A DNA stretch of 46,178 nt, taken from assembly GCA_049611965.1 (NCBI GenBank), contig JBMZBC010000014.1:1-46178 (forward strand), in the 5' to 3' direction. How positions within the stretch are numbered: position 1 is the stretch's first letter; every line of letters begins with the position of its first letter. The position numbers and the translations under genes are program-made. The stretch comes from UBA10364 sp049611965. Its GTDB lineage: Bacteria; Bacteroidota; Bacteroidia; Flavobacteriales; Schleiferiaceae. Shown here piece after piece: positions 7,426-14,751 of the stretch. The notes below the pieces were generated by a model. The model worked only from the letters and a program-made list of their open reading frames with translations, made no database searches and was not told the DNA's origin.

Positions 7426-8166
7426 ATGAATCTGAACCAAATTGTAAACCAATACAACGACAAGTACCTCCCGCACCTCAGCGCGGATATTGTCATTTTT
7501 GGTTATAAAAACGATGCCTTACACTGTCTTTTATTGCAATTTGGAGACCGATGGTTTCTTCCTGGCGGACACATCGAAAAAAACGAGGATGTAGGTAGCG
7601 CTGCGGAGCGAATTGTAGAGGCTCGAACTAAATTACAGCGCAAATTCTTGCACTTTTTCAATGTCTTCGGCAAAGGCGACCGCTCGTTCTCCGAGGACTT
7701 CAAACGCATCTTTCATGCTAAAGGTACAGCCCTAGATAAAGACCATCCGATGCTTGCTAGGTATGTGACCCTTGGCTATATCGCCTTAGTCGAAATGGAT
7801 TCAGTAGCCCCGGAAGTTGGAAGTTTTGACGACGCTATTGCCTGGCATCCTGTCAACGAACTTCCTGCTATGGTCGGAGACCATGGACAAATCATTCGTA
7901 ACGCCCAAGAGTACCTCGTAGGACTGAATGAATTCACTCCTGTAGGTCATCACCTGCTGCCGGAATACTTTACCATGCCTCAGCTGCATAAACTGAATCA
8001 AGTCATTACTGGTAGAGATTTAGACCGCAGTCGTTTCCAAAAGAAAATGCTCGCACTGGACATCTACAAACGTCACGATGAAATCACAACCTCTGTAAGG
8101 GGACGGAATCCGTATCTTTATTCCTATGATGGAAAAGATACCCTCGAACGCAGACAAGGCGATTAA
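7426..8166 (+). CDS. Nudix-derived (NrtR-like) transcriptional regulator
   Basis: This 246-residue protein has an N-terminal Nudix fold (about 18-145) and a C-terminal winged-helix domain (about 165-235), the layout of NrtR-type regulators and their Bacteroidota sugar-regulator relatives. The Nudix box (48-70) begins well (GGHIEKNED) but the catalytic REUxEE segment reads RIVEAR, so the residues that bind Mg2+ and hydrolyse pyrophosphate are lost. Ligand sensing instead of catalysis is therefore expected. DRSRFQKKMLALDIYKR (200-216) is the typical start of the recognition region. The ligand is unknown; NAD-related metabolites or sugar phosphates are family precedents. The gene overlaps the nitroreductase start by 41 nt, so that gene is a likely target by cotranscription. 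Confidence 0.8.
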   Translation: MNLNQIVNQYNDKYLPHLSADIVIFGYKNDALHCLLLQFGDRWFLPGGHIEKNEDVGSAAERIVEARTKLQRKFLHFFNVFGKGDRSFSEDFKRIFHAKGTALDKDHPMLARYVTLGYIALVEMDSVAPEVGSFDDAIAWHPVNELPAMVGDHGQIIRNAQEYLVGLNEFTPVGHHLLPEYFTMPQLHKLNQVITGRDLDRSRFQKKMLALDIYKRHDEITTSVRGRNPYLYSYDGKDTLERRQGD

Positions 8167-8821
8167 AGAAGTTATTTCTCAGCGCAAAACAACGAAGGTC
8201 CTCGCCGAGGCTCCTTGGTCGCCCACACTTACTCCTGAAGCACAGCATTCCTTGATCAATGACTTATTGGAATTAGCGTCTAGCGCTCCCTACCATTATA
8301 AAAGTGCTGAACGCTATAAACGCGGGGAATTAACAAGTACCCTTCCTTTCCGCGCATATACCCTAAATGCAAATAATTGCAGGAAACTCGCGGATCTACT
8401 GCATGAGGTACAACCGCCGGCCGGTAAGATCATAAACATGCTCTGGGCGGCAGAAGTTATGATTATGATGAGTTGGTTGCCTGATGTTTTCGGCGAACAA
8501 CCAGAAGTTCGAGAGATGGAACCGATTCCCTTCACCGGAAACTTGCGCAACATGGAACATATTGCAGCGGCTGGTGCCGCCATTCAGAATATACTTCTAG
8601 GAGCAACCGCAGCAGGCCATCCGTCTTACTGGTCATCCGGTGGAACCCTGCGTCAAAAGGAAGCACGGACCTTACTGGATATACCTATGGACGAAATTTT
8701 CTTGGGGTGCCTTTTCGTATTCCCCGAGGATGCTTTGGAAAGAGGAGCAGACGTCAAACTAGGAAAATTAAGAAGTGAAGGAAAAGAACTTTCTTCATGG
8801 TCAAAATCTATAGAACTGTAA
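8126..8821 (+). CDS. Nitroreductase-family protein
   Basis: This 231-residue protein resembles the FMN-dependent nitroreductase family. The N terminus has the characteristic VISQRKTTK-type FMN-phosphate-binding start (about 15-23) and SSAPYHYK (52-59), equivalent to the SAPSA segment. The C-terminal half has AAGAAIQNILLGATAAGHPSYWSSG-type residues (about 148-172) and a MDEIFLGCLFV stretch (191-202), matching the family's second FMN-contact region. The start is one of two adjacent ATGs (8126 or 8129), both inside the regulator gene. Members reduce nitroaromatics or quinones, or act in cofactor chemistry; the substrate is not evident. It probably belongs to an operon with the upstream regulator and the two downstream lipoproteins. 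Confidence 0.8.
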   Translation: MMEKIPSNADKAIKEVISQRKTTKVLAEAPWSPTLTPEAQHSLINDLLELASSAPYHYKSAERYKRGELTSTLPFRAYTLNANNCRKLADLLHEVQPPAGKIINMLWAAEVMIMMSWLPDVFGEQPEVREMEPIPFTGNLRNMEHIAAAGAAIQNILLGATAAGHPSYWSSGGTLRQKEARTLLDIPMDEIFLGCLFVFPEDALERGADVKLGKLRSEGKELSSWSKSIEL

Positions 8822-8824
8822 TCG

Positions 8825-9538
8825 ATGAAAAATTGGCTCATACTATTAGGACTTACGCTAGTACTCTTTAGCTGCGAAACGCAATCTGAAGAGCCGGCAA
8901 TAAATACCATTTTGCCTCTTGGTGCTTCTCGTGTTCAAGGGAGCCCACCGGGATACCACAGCTATAGGTATAAACTGTGGAAGAAACTGCGAAACAACGA
9001 TTGGAACATAGATTTTATCGGCACCCAGATTGATACAGAATTGTATCCTATGGTGAATGACGAAGAGTTTGATCCGCACCACGAAGGACACAGCGGATGG
9101 ACTTCTGAGCAACTGTTGGCTGAATTATCAGATTGGACAGCAGTCCTTGACACCCCAGATATTGTGCTTTTTAGCTCGCCAGGAGGTAATGATGCGCTGG
9201 ATGGATTTTCCTATGACAGTATCATGGTGAATGTGGTGGATATTGTTGAAGGTCTTCAAGAATTCAATCCTGAAGTCACCATCATTATCGAGAAAATGGC
9301 ACCCGGTCATAGTGCCGTCATGATGGGGAATTTAGCTGTATTTCACGCTCGACTTTTGAATGAATTGGACAGTATTGCGTCTGCATTAAGCACCTCTACC
9401 TCACAAGTTTTGACCATCGATATGGCAGCAGGGTTTACAAACGACATGCTCGCAGACCCCATTCACTATAATCAAGATGGAGCCACTTTTATCGCAGATA
9501 AATATTACGACGCACTCACTCCACTTCTTGAAGAATAA
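8825..9538 (+). CDS. SGNH/GDSL-like hydrolase lipoprotein
   Basis: This 237-residue protein is a predicted lipoprotein (hydrophobic run then LFSC with Cys17). SGNH-hydrolase blocks are visible: block I PLGASRVQG (31-39) with Ser35 as nucleophile, block II HEGHSGWTSEQLL (86-98), block III GGND (120-123) and block V DPIHYNQDG (211-219) with the Asp/His pair. Block I is unusual because the D of GDS is Ala. Such enzymes are esterases or acetyl-esterases acting on polysaccharides or lipids; the EGHSGW block is typical of the rhamnogalacturonan acetylesterase-like group. It starts 3 nt after the nitroreductase stop and is followed by a second lipoprotein hydrolase, suggesting linked extracellular functions. 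Confidence 0.82.
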   Translation: MKNWLILLGLTLVLFSCETQSEEPAINTILPLGASRVQGSPPGYHSYRYKLWKKLRNNDWNIDFIGTQIDTELYPMVNDEEFDPHHEGHSGWTSEQLLAELSDWTAVLDTPDIVLFSSPGGNDALDGFSYDSIMVNVVDIVEGLQEFNPEVTIIIEKMAPGHSAVMMGNLAVFHARLLNELDSIASALSTSTSQVLTIDMAAGFTNDMLADPIHYNQDGATFIADKYYDALTPLLEE

Positions 9539-9555
9539 GTCTTAACTTAGTGTTT

Positions 9556-10443
9556 ATGAGGTACTTGTGGTCTATATTTTGTTTTGTTTTAGCCGCCTGT
9601 GGTACTAATAGCGGTGGTGGGAATTCCCCTTTGCCCGACAATACCACTACGGTGATATTCGAGCACGATGGTCTACAAAGAAGCGCATTGATTTATATTC
9701 CAGAAGGGTACGATTCGTCATTTGCCCTGCCCGTAGTCTTAAATTTTCACGGGTTTGGCGGACTAGCACAAGACCATCGAACAACAGTGTCCATGGATCA
9801 TGTGGCAGATTCTGCGCAGTTCTTATTAGTGTTCCCTCAAGGTAGTTTGTTGGACGGTGATTCTCCACATTGGAATAATGCCCTACCCTCACCTGATAAT
9901 AAGAGCGATGCCGATGACCTTGGTTTTGTCAGTGCACTTTTAGCGCACCTTGATACTACCTTCTTGATCGATCGTGAACGAGTATATGCCTGTGGGTATT
10001 CGAACGGCGGCATGATGTCCTATGCTTTGGCCTGTTATCTCAGCAATGAAATAGCCGCAGTAGCATCCATGTCAGGCTGTTTTTCAGACACCTCAAGTAC
10101 GTGTCAACCTTCACATCCTCTGGCCACCTTGAGTATACACGGTACCAATGATGGTGTACTTCCTTACGATGGCAGAGACGATATTCTCAGCCAGCAAGTC
10201 ACACTGCGGTACTGGGCGCAGACGAATAATTGTAACGAAACACCGCAGATTACTTCTATTCAGTCTTCCTCCTATCGATTAGAACATTACAGCTATACGG
10301 GTGGGGACAGCAGCGTCGTTGCAGAACTCTACAAAGTAATTGGTGGAGACCATTATTGGCTAAACTTCAGCATCGACCAAAAGAATACCAACTGGATCAT
10401 GTGGGAATTCTTTGACCAATTCGACATCTACGGCAAGCGTTAA
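9556..10443 (+). CDS. PHB-depolymerase/feruloyl-esterase-like lipoprotein
   Basis: This 295-residue alpha/beta hydrolase is a predicted lipoprotein (lipobox LAAC, Cys15). It resembles the LpqC / polyhydroxybutyrate depolymerase / feruloyl esterase group: ALIYIPEGYD (44-53), oxyanion region LNFHGFGG (62-69), nucleophile elbow GYSNGGMMSY (147-156, Ser149), acid HGTNDGVLPYDG (195-206, Asp199) and His266 in GGDHYW. An upstream in-frame GTG at 9550 adds two residues; the ATG at 9556 gives a cleaner signal peptide. Likely substrates are esters on plant or algal polysaccharides or polyesters; which one cannot be decided here. It is the last gene of the regulator-nitroreductase-SGNH run. Confidence 0.85.
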   Translation: MRYLWSIFCFVLAACGTNSGGGNSPLPDNTTTVIFEHDGLQRSALIYIPEGYDSSFALPVVLNFHGFGGLAQDHRTTVSMDHVADSAQFLLVFPQGSLLDGDSPHWNNALPSPDNKSDADDLGFVSALLAHLDTTFLIDRERVYACGYSNGGMMSYALACYLSNEIAAVASMSGCFSDTSSTCQPSHPLATLSIHGTNDGVLPYDGRDDILSQQVTLRYWAQTNNCNETPQITSIQSSSYRLEHYSYTGGDSSVVAELYKVIGGDHYWLNFSIDQKNTNWIMWEFFDQFDIYGKR

Positions 10444-10459
10444 CAACAGGAAAAAAGCT

Positions 10460-10479
10460 GTGCTTAAGCACTATCTTTA
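10460..10479 (+). promoter_or_regulatory. Palindrome plus -7-like box upstream of the RluA-type gene
   Basis: GTGCTTAAGCAC (10460-10471) is a perfect 12-bp palindrome. It directly abuts TATCTTTA (10472-10479), which differs from TAnnTTTG only at the last base and lies 9 nt before the pseudouridine synthase ATG. The palindrome sits where a repressor would block the promoter, but no regulator can be named. Confidence 0.4.
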
Positions 10480-10488
10480 CCGTCGCAT

Positions 10489-12159
10489 ATGACGGACCCA
10501 CTTTTTCATCCTTTCGAAAGTTCTCTCGAAGGCATCTCGGTGCCTGAAGCATTCACGTATCCATTTTTCTATACGCCACATGCCCTTGTGGAGCTCGCTT
10601 CCGAAGAACTTCAAAACCACCTCGAAGCAAACGACCTACGTCACAATTTCGGACTTGGCAATCATGAAGATTTCGTGGAGCAAGGTAAGATGTTTGGTGT
10701 GCTCGTAGTACGAAACCAAGACGGCCATCTTGGCTGGCTGGCTGCGTATTCAGGGAAACTTCACGAAGAGGTGGAAGGCTATTTTGTCCCTCCCATCTGC
10801 GACATACATGCCGCTCAGTCCTTTTACAAAAAAGGAGAGATTGAACTCAATACTATGAGCGCTGAGATTCAAGAAAAGGAAAACAACCCCGAACGGTTAG
10901 AAGCCATTGCAAAGATTACTCAGCGCCTAGACGAAATCAAAGAGCACCTAAGAAAGGGTCGAGCAGATCTAAAAGAGGCTAAAAAGGCGCGGCAGAAATA
11001 CCGCGAAACGGTCGCTAAGGTGATGAGCGAATCGGACTTTGAAAAGGTGAAAGAGCGCCTCGCTCAGGAAAGTATTCAGGGGCAAGTTGCCTTCAAACAC
11101 CGCAGTAAAGCATGGATTGAGGAACAAGAAAAGCTCGAAGCTACCCTTGAAGAATATGCCCGTGAGATAGAGGGGATGAAGGAAGTTCGCAAGGCGAAAT
11201 CCAACCAACTTCAGCGCGAGATTTTTGACCACTATGTGTTTCTAAATGCTTCTGGAGAAGAGAAAGTTTTGAGCCAATGCTTCCCGGATTTTGATCTTCG
11301 CCATCCGCCAAGCGGTTCTGGTGATTGTGCGGCACCAAAGCTGTTACAATATGCCTATCAAAAAGGACTGTCTCCCATTTGTATGGGTGAGTTTTGGTGG
11401 GGTTCAGCGCCGGTTAAAGAAGTACGAAAACACAAGTACTTCTACCCATCTTGTGCTTCGCGTTGTCGCCCCATCCTCGGCCACATGCTGCAAGGATTAC
11501 ACGTTGAAGAAAACCCATTGTTAACCTTTGGCAAGGACAAGCCCATGCCAGTGGTCTATGAAGACGATGACTTAGTGGTGGTGAACAAACCTGCGGGATT
11601 ACTCAGTGTTCCAGGGGTAGATATTGAAGATTCGGCGCTCGTCCGCGTAAAACACATGTATCCGGAGGCTACGGGAGCCATCCTATTGCACCGACTTGAT
11701 ATGAGTACATCAGGGCTGCTTATGTTCACCTTGAATCCAAAGGCGAATAAACGCATGCAACGCCAATTCATAAAACGTCAGGTAAATAAGACCTATATAG
11801 CCGATATAGTCGGAAGCCTTGAAGCTAATGAAGGAATCATCTCACTTCCCCTGGCGCCGGATTATTACGACCTGCCACGACAGATGGTCTGCCATAAAAC
11901 CGGTAAGCCGTCAGAAACTAAATGGTCTGTAGTGGAGCGTATGGAAGGAATTACTCGATTAGCGATGAAGCCAGTCACAGGAAGGACGCACCAGTTGCGC
12001 GTGCACTGTGCCCATCCAGAAGGATTAGGGCTGCCCATGGTAGGTGATGAATTGTACGGAGTAATTGGAGAGCGCCTGCATCTACACGCACATAAATTGG
12101 AATTCCAGCATCCGACTACCAAGGAATTAATTACTATTACAGCACCAATTCCGTTCTGA
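10489..12159 (+). CDS. RluA-family pseudouridine synthase, long form
   Basis: This enzyme isomerises uridine to pseudouridine in rRNA or tRNA. The 556-residue protein is the long RluA-like form: an N-terminal region (1-115), a strongly helical charged coiled coil (about 118-245), a Cys-containing linker (GDCAAPKLL at 278-286, FYPSC...C at 318-326) and the C-terminal catalytic domain (about 350-556). The catalytic Asp404 is in HRLDMSTSGL (401-410); GRTHQLRVH (498-506) and a late LYG (about 522) are also family motifs. The exact target position cannot be assigned. The stop overlaps the ATG of the CYTH gene by one nucleotide (TGATG), so translation is likely coupled. Confidence 0.92.
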   Translation: MTDPLFHPFESSLEGISVPEAFTYPFFYTPHALVELASEELQNHLEANDLRHNFGLGNHEDFVEQGKMFGVLVVRNQDGHLGWLAAYSGKLHEEVEGYFVPPICDIHAAQSFYKKGEIELNTMSAEIQEKENNPERLEAIAKITQRLDEIKEHLRKGRADLKEAKKARQKYRETVAKVMSESDFEKVKERLAQESIQGQVAFKHRSKAWIEEQEKLEATLEEYAREIEGMKEVRKAKSNQLQREIFDHYVFLNASGEEKVLSQCFPDFDLRHPPSGSGDCAAPKLLQYAYQKGLSPICMGEFWWGSAPVKEVRKHKYFYPSCASRCRPILGHMLQGLHVEENPLLTFGKDKPMPVVYEDDDLVVVNKPAGLLSVPGVDIEDSALVRVKHMYPEATGAILLHRLDMSTSGLLMFTLNPKANKRMQRQFIKRQVNKTYIADIVGSLEANEGIISLPLAPDYYDLPRQMVCHKTGKPSETKWSVVERMEGITRLAMKPVTGRTHQLRVHCAHPEGLGLPMVGDELYGVIGERLHLHAHKLEFQHPTTKELITITAPIPF

Positions 12160-12632
12160 TGGCCCTTGAAATAGAAAGAAAATTCCTCGTAATAGACGAT
12201 TCCTGGAAATCTCAGGTCGTACAATCCCATGTCTTGAAGCAAGGATATCTCGCCTCATCACCAGGGCCAACTGTTCGTATTAGAACCAGCGACGAGAGTG
12301 CTTTTCTCACTATCAAAGGAAAGACAATTGGTATCTCTAGGGTTGAATTTGAATACGAGGTTCCCATGGAGGAGGCCTTGGATCTACTGAAGTTAAGTAC
12401 CAATACACCAATCGAAAAAACTAGACACATCATTAAGGCCGATGGTCATGTTTGGGAGATCGACGTCTTTGAAGGCGCCAATCAAGGGCTTGTGCTTGCC
12501 GAAGTAGAGTTACGTTCGGAAGACGAACAAGTCATTCTTCCTTCTTGGATTGGATCTGAAGTAAGTCATGATCCGAGGTATTTCAATTCCTACCTGAGTG
12601 AAAATCCTTTTTCAAATTGGAAGGAAAATTAA
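12159..12632 (+). CDS. CYTH-domain protein (triphosphate tunnel enzyme)
   Basis: This 157-residue protein begins with the diagnostic ExExK signature as EIERK (Glu4, Glu6, Lys8) and continues with GYLASSPGPTVRIR (29-42), LTIKGK (50-55) and LAEVEL (112-117). These residues line the acidic/basic tunnel of triphosphate tunnel metalloenzymes. Bacterial single-domain members include inorganic triphosphatases and class IV adenylyl cyclases; triphosphatase activity is the safer guess. It is translationally coupled to the pseudouridine synthase and is followed by trmB, so it belongs to a small nucleotide/RNA-related group. Confidence 0.9.
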   Translation: MALEIERKFLVIDDSWKSQVVQSHVLKQGYLASSPGPTVRIRTSDESAFLTIKGKTIGISRVEFEYEVPMEEALDLLKLSTNTPIEKTRHIIKADGHVWEIDVFEGANQGLVLAEVELRSEDEQVILPSWIGSEVSHDPRYFNSYLSENPFSNWKEN

Positions 12633-12645
12633 TCCGGCAAGGTCT

Positions 12646-12653
12646 TAAGTTTG
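12646..12653 (+). promoter_or_regulatory. TAnnTTTG box immediately before trmB
   Basis: TAAGTTTG is an exact match to the -7 consensus. It ends only 4 nt before the trmB ATG, so a transcript from it would be leaderless or nearly so. No TTG at -33 is evident; chance occurrence is possible. Confidence 0.3.
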
Positions 12654-12657
12654 CACC

Positions 12658-13362
12658 ATGGGTAAAGACAAACTCCGTAAGTTTCGCGAAAACGAAGAGA
12701 TGCACAATGTCGTGCAACCGACTACAGAAGAAGCACGCAGTGGCCTTCCTTTGAAGGGAACTTGGGCAAAGGACCAATTTTCAAATGGTAACGGCCTGGT
12801 GTTAGAGCTCGGTTGTGGCAAAGGTGAATACACTGTGGAATTGGCCCGAAGAACTCCTGATAAGAACCATATTGGTGTCGACATTAAGGGCGCTCGCATG
12901 TGGAGAGGCGCAAAGACAGCTACCGAAGAAGGACTCGAAAACGTGGCCTTTTTACGCACGAGAATTGACTTTATAGAGCATTGTTTTGGGGAAAATGAAG
13001 TGGATGAAATCTGGATCACTTTCCCAGACCCTCAGATTAAGCACAACCGCGCTAAACATAGACTGACACATCCGCAATACCTCTTGAAGTATGCTAAATT
13101 CTTAAAGCCCGGTGGTACGGTCAACCTGAAATGTGATAGCGAGTATCTGCACGGGTATACGCACGGTATCGTTCATATGCTCGGTCTCGAAATTGAGGAA
13201 GCGTATCACGATATCTACAAACAAATCAAGCCCAACGAAGGTATCCTTTTCGATGTCATCACGCACTACGAGACCATTTGGCTCAACCAAGGCAAGGCCA
13301 TCACCTACCTGCGCTTTAAACTAGACGGCATAGAAGAGGCTATGGCGAGATTGAGCAAGTAA
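12658..13362 (+). CDS. trmB: tRNA (guanine-N7-)-methyltransferase
   Basis: TrmB methylates G46 in the variable loop of tRNAs using S-adenosylmethionine. The 234-residue protein has the SAM-binding motif I LELGCGKGEYTVELA (49-63), motif II HIGVDIKGARMWRGA (71-85) and the TrmB signature TFPDPQIKHNRAKHRLTHP (121-139), in the variant typical of Bacteroidota instead of the FPDPWPKKRH of proteobacteria. It starts 25 nt after the CYTH gene. Its stop overlaps the ATL start by one nucleotide (TAATG), suggesting coupled translation of a tRNA modifier and a DNA-lesion binder. Confidence 0.95.
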   Translation: MGKDKLRKFRENEEMHNVVQPTTEEARSGLPLKGTWAKDQFSNGNGLVLELGCGKGEYTVELARRTPDKNHIGVDIKGARMWRGAKTATEEGLENVAFLRTRIDFIEHCFGENEVDEIWITFPDPQIKHNRAKHRLTHPQYLLKYAKFLKPGGTVNLKCDSEYLHGYTHGIVHMLGLEIEEAYHDIYKQIKPNEGILFDVITHYETIWLNQGKAITYLRFKLDGIEEAMARLSK

Positions 13363-13715
13363 TGGCAAGCGAATTCTTCGATAGGGTCTACAAAGTAGTG
13401 CGTCTTATTCCAGCTGGAAAGGTGACCACCTACGGACACATTGCTCGTTTCTTAGGCGCCGGAAGGAGTGCTCGTGTGGTAGGATATGCTATGAATGCAT
13501 CCCATAGCGATCAGAGCATTCCGGCACACCGAGTCGTCAATCGTGTTGGTGTACTCACTGGTAAGCATTTCTTTGGAGGGTCAACACTCATGCAGGACCT
13601 GCTAGAGAGCGAAGGTCTTACCGTGGTGGAAGACCAAATTCAAGGTTTCCAGAAACATCTTTGGGATCCAATAGAACACCTGAATCAAGAGGAGTTTTTA
13701 GAAGATATTATTTAA
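13362..13715 (+). CDS. Alkyltransferase-like (ATL) DNA-lesion-binding protein
   Basis: This 117-residue protein is a stand-alone MGMT/Ogt C-terminal domain. It keeps IPAGKVTTYGHIA (16-28), the DNA-binding stretch ARVVGYAMNAS (37-47) with the arginine-finger position, and the active-site loop, but the loop reads IPAHRVV (53-59): the methyl-accepting Cys of PCHR is Ala55. It therefore cannot repair O6-alkylguanine by transfer. Known ATL proteins bind such lesions and hand them to nucleotide-excision repair. The 3' end overlaps the convergent CAT-like gene by 18 nt. Confidence 0.92.
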   Translation: MASEFFDRVYKVVRLIPAGKVTTYGHIARFLGAGRSARVVGYAMNASHSDQSIPAHRVVNRVGVLTGKHFFGGSTLMQDLLESEGLTVVEDQIQGFQKHLWDPIEHLNQEEFLEDII

Positions 13716-14348
13716 CGACGGGGTATTTAATTCGTTCTGCAAGTGCTCGAAGAACTGAGCAATGTGTAACCCGTCCATCAGTGCATGGTCCACCTCCAAC
13801 TGGAACGGGAGGTAATACTTGCCTTCACGCTGAAAAATCTTTCCAAAAACCGTTCGTGGAATACTGTGTCCTCCACCTTTTTTGGGGTGGGTAAAGGAAG
13901 TGAACGAAATCCAAGGAATGGTAGTTCCGTACATCAGGTTGGTGCGATCTGGCCTTGGGTCTAATGGGAGGCCAGCTGCTGCCTTTTTGGTGATTTCCGA
14001 AGATCGGTGAATAAAATCCAATATAGACTCTTCAGGAATCCATGGATAATAGGCGAAAGTGAACGCATCGCTGCCATCTTTTAAAACAGAGCAACCCATA
14101 TCTATACTACTGTGCTCCACGACCCCATCGTCTTTGCGACGCAGGCGCATTGGACGGTATTCGTTAGCCGCCGAAAGTGTGCAGTAAAGAAGTGCATGGT
14201 GGATACTCAAGGAATGGTTCCTACAAAACTCCCAAATGGTCGTTGCATCGAGCTCCACAGTAATGCCGACAAACGGGTCTTTGAAATCCTTGAAGAAAAG
14301 GTAGCTTTCCTTACGGTCCCAATTCTCTATATCCACCTTGGTTTCCAT
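13698..14348 (-). CDS. Chloramphenicol acetyltransferase-family protein
   Basis: This 216-residue protein matches class A CAT in length and layout. The motif FQLEVDHALMDGLHIAQFF (182-200) contains the catalytic His188 of HxxxDG, and FTHPKKGGGHSIPRTVFGK (152-170) matches the CAT region before it. The first His of the usual HHxxxDG is Asp187. The start METKVDIENW at 14348 is preferred over the ATG at 14393 because CAT proteins begin here and the longer form would overlap the divergent YjbR gene. Chromosomal CAT-like proteins often act on unknown acyl acceptors, so resistance should not be assumed. It is convergent with the ATL gene and divergent from the YjbR gene. Confidence 0.85.
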   Translation of the reverse strand: METKVDIENWDRKESYLFFKDFKDPFVGITVELDATTIWEFCRNHSLSIHHALLYCTLSAANEYRPMRLRRKDDGVVEHSSIDMGCSVLKDGSDAFTFAYYPWIPEESILDFIHRSSEITKKAAAGLPLDPRPDRTNLMYGTTIPWISFTSFTHPKKGGGHSIPRTVFGKIFQREGKYYLPFQLEVDHALMDGLHIAQFFEHLQNELNTPSLNNIF

Positions 14349-14384
14349 GCTGACGAAGATACCGATTGAGCGTATCTTTGACCC

Positions 14385-14735
14385 ATGAATCACGAAGTAA
14401 TACGCGACTACGCCCTAAGTTTTCCCTTTACCGACGAAAGTTTCCCCTTCGACGATACCTCGCTCGTCTTCAAGGTTCACGGTAAGATGTACGCCGTTTT
14501 AAGCTTGGATGATCAACCCGCAAGAATCAATCTAAAAAACGATCCTGAGCGGAATATTGAGCTGCGCGAAGAGCACGTTTGGATTATACCCGGCTACCAT
14601 TCGAACAAGCGCCATTGGAACACGGTTATTGTCGAAGAATACGCCTCCTGGGAACTCATCAAAGAGATGATTGAAACCAGCTATAAACTTGTTTGGCAAA
14701 AGCTGCCAATGAAAGTGCGAGAAGGCGGTGTATAG
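14385..14735 (+). CDS. MmcQ/YjbR family protein
   Basis: This 116-residue protein belongs to the MmcQ/YjbR family, which has a CyaY-like/double-wing fold. It starts MNHEVIRDYALSFPFTDESF, a typical opening (one short helix with alternating polar and aromatic residues), and carries FKVHGKMYAVLSLDD (27-41), INLKNDPE (46-53), IPGYHSNKRHWNTV (66-79) and YKLVWQKLP (about 103-111). DNA binding is proposed for the family, but the role is unproven. The gene begins 37 nt from the divergent CAT-like start and ends 16 nt before lepA, with which it may be co-transcribed. Confidence 0.88.
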   Translation: MNHEVIRDYALSFPFTDESFPFDDTSLVFKVHGKMYAVLSLDDQPARINLKNDPERNIELREEHVWIIPGYHSNKRHWNTVIVEEYASWELIKEMIETSYKLVWQKLPMKVREGGV

Positions 14736-14751
14736 TGTATTTTAGCAGACT

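Noticed and set aside
13698..14348. Chloramphenicol resistance gene
   Set aside because: Family membership is clear, but chromosomal CAT-like proteins in housekeeping contexts commonly have other substrates, and the first His of the motif is changed.
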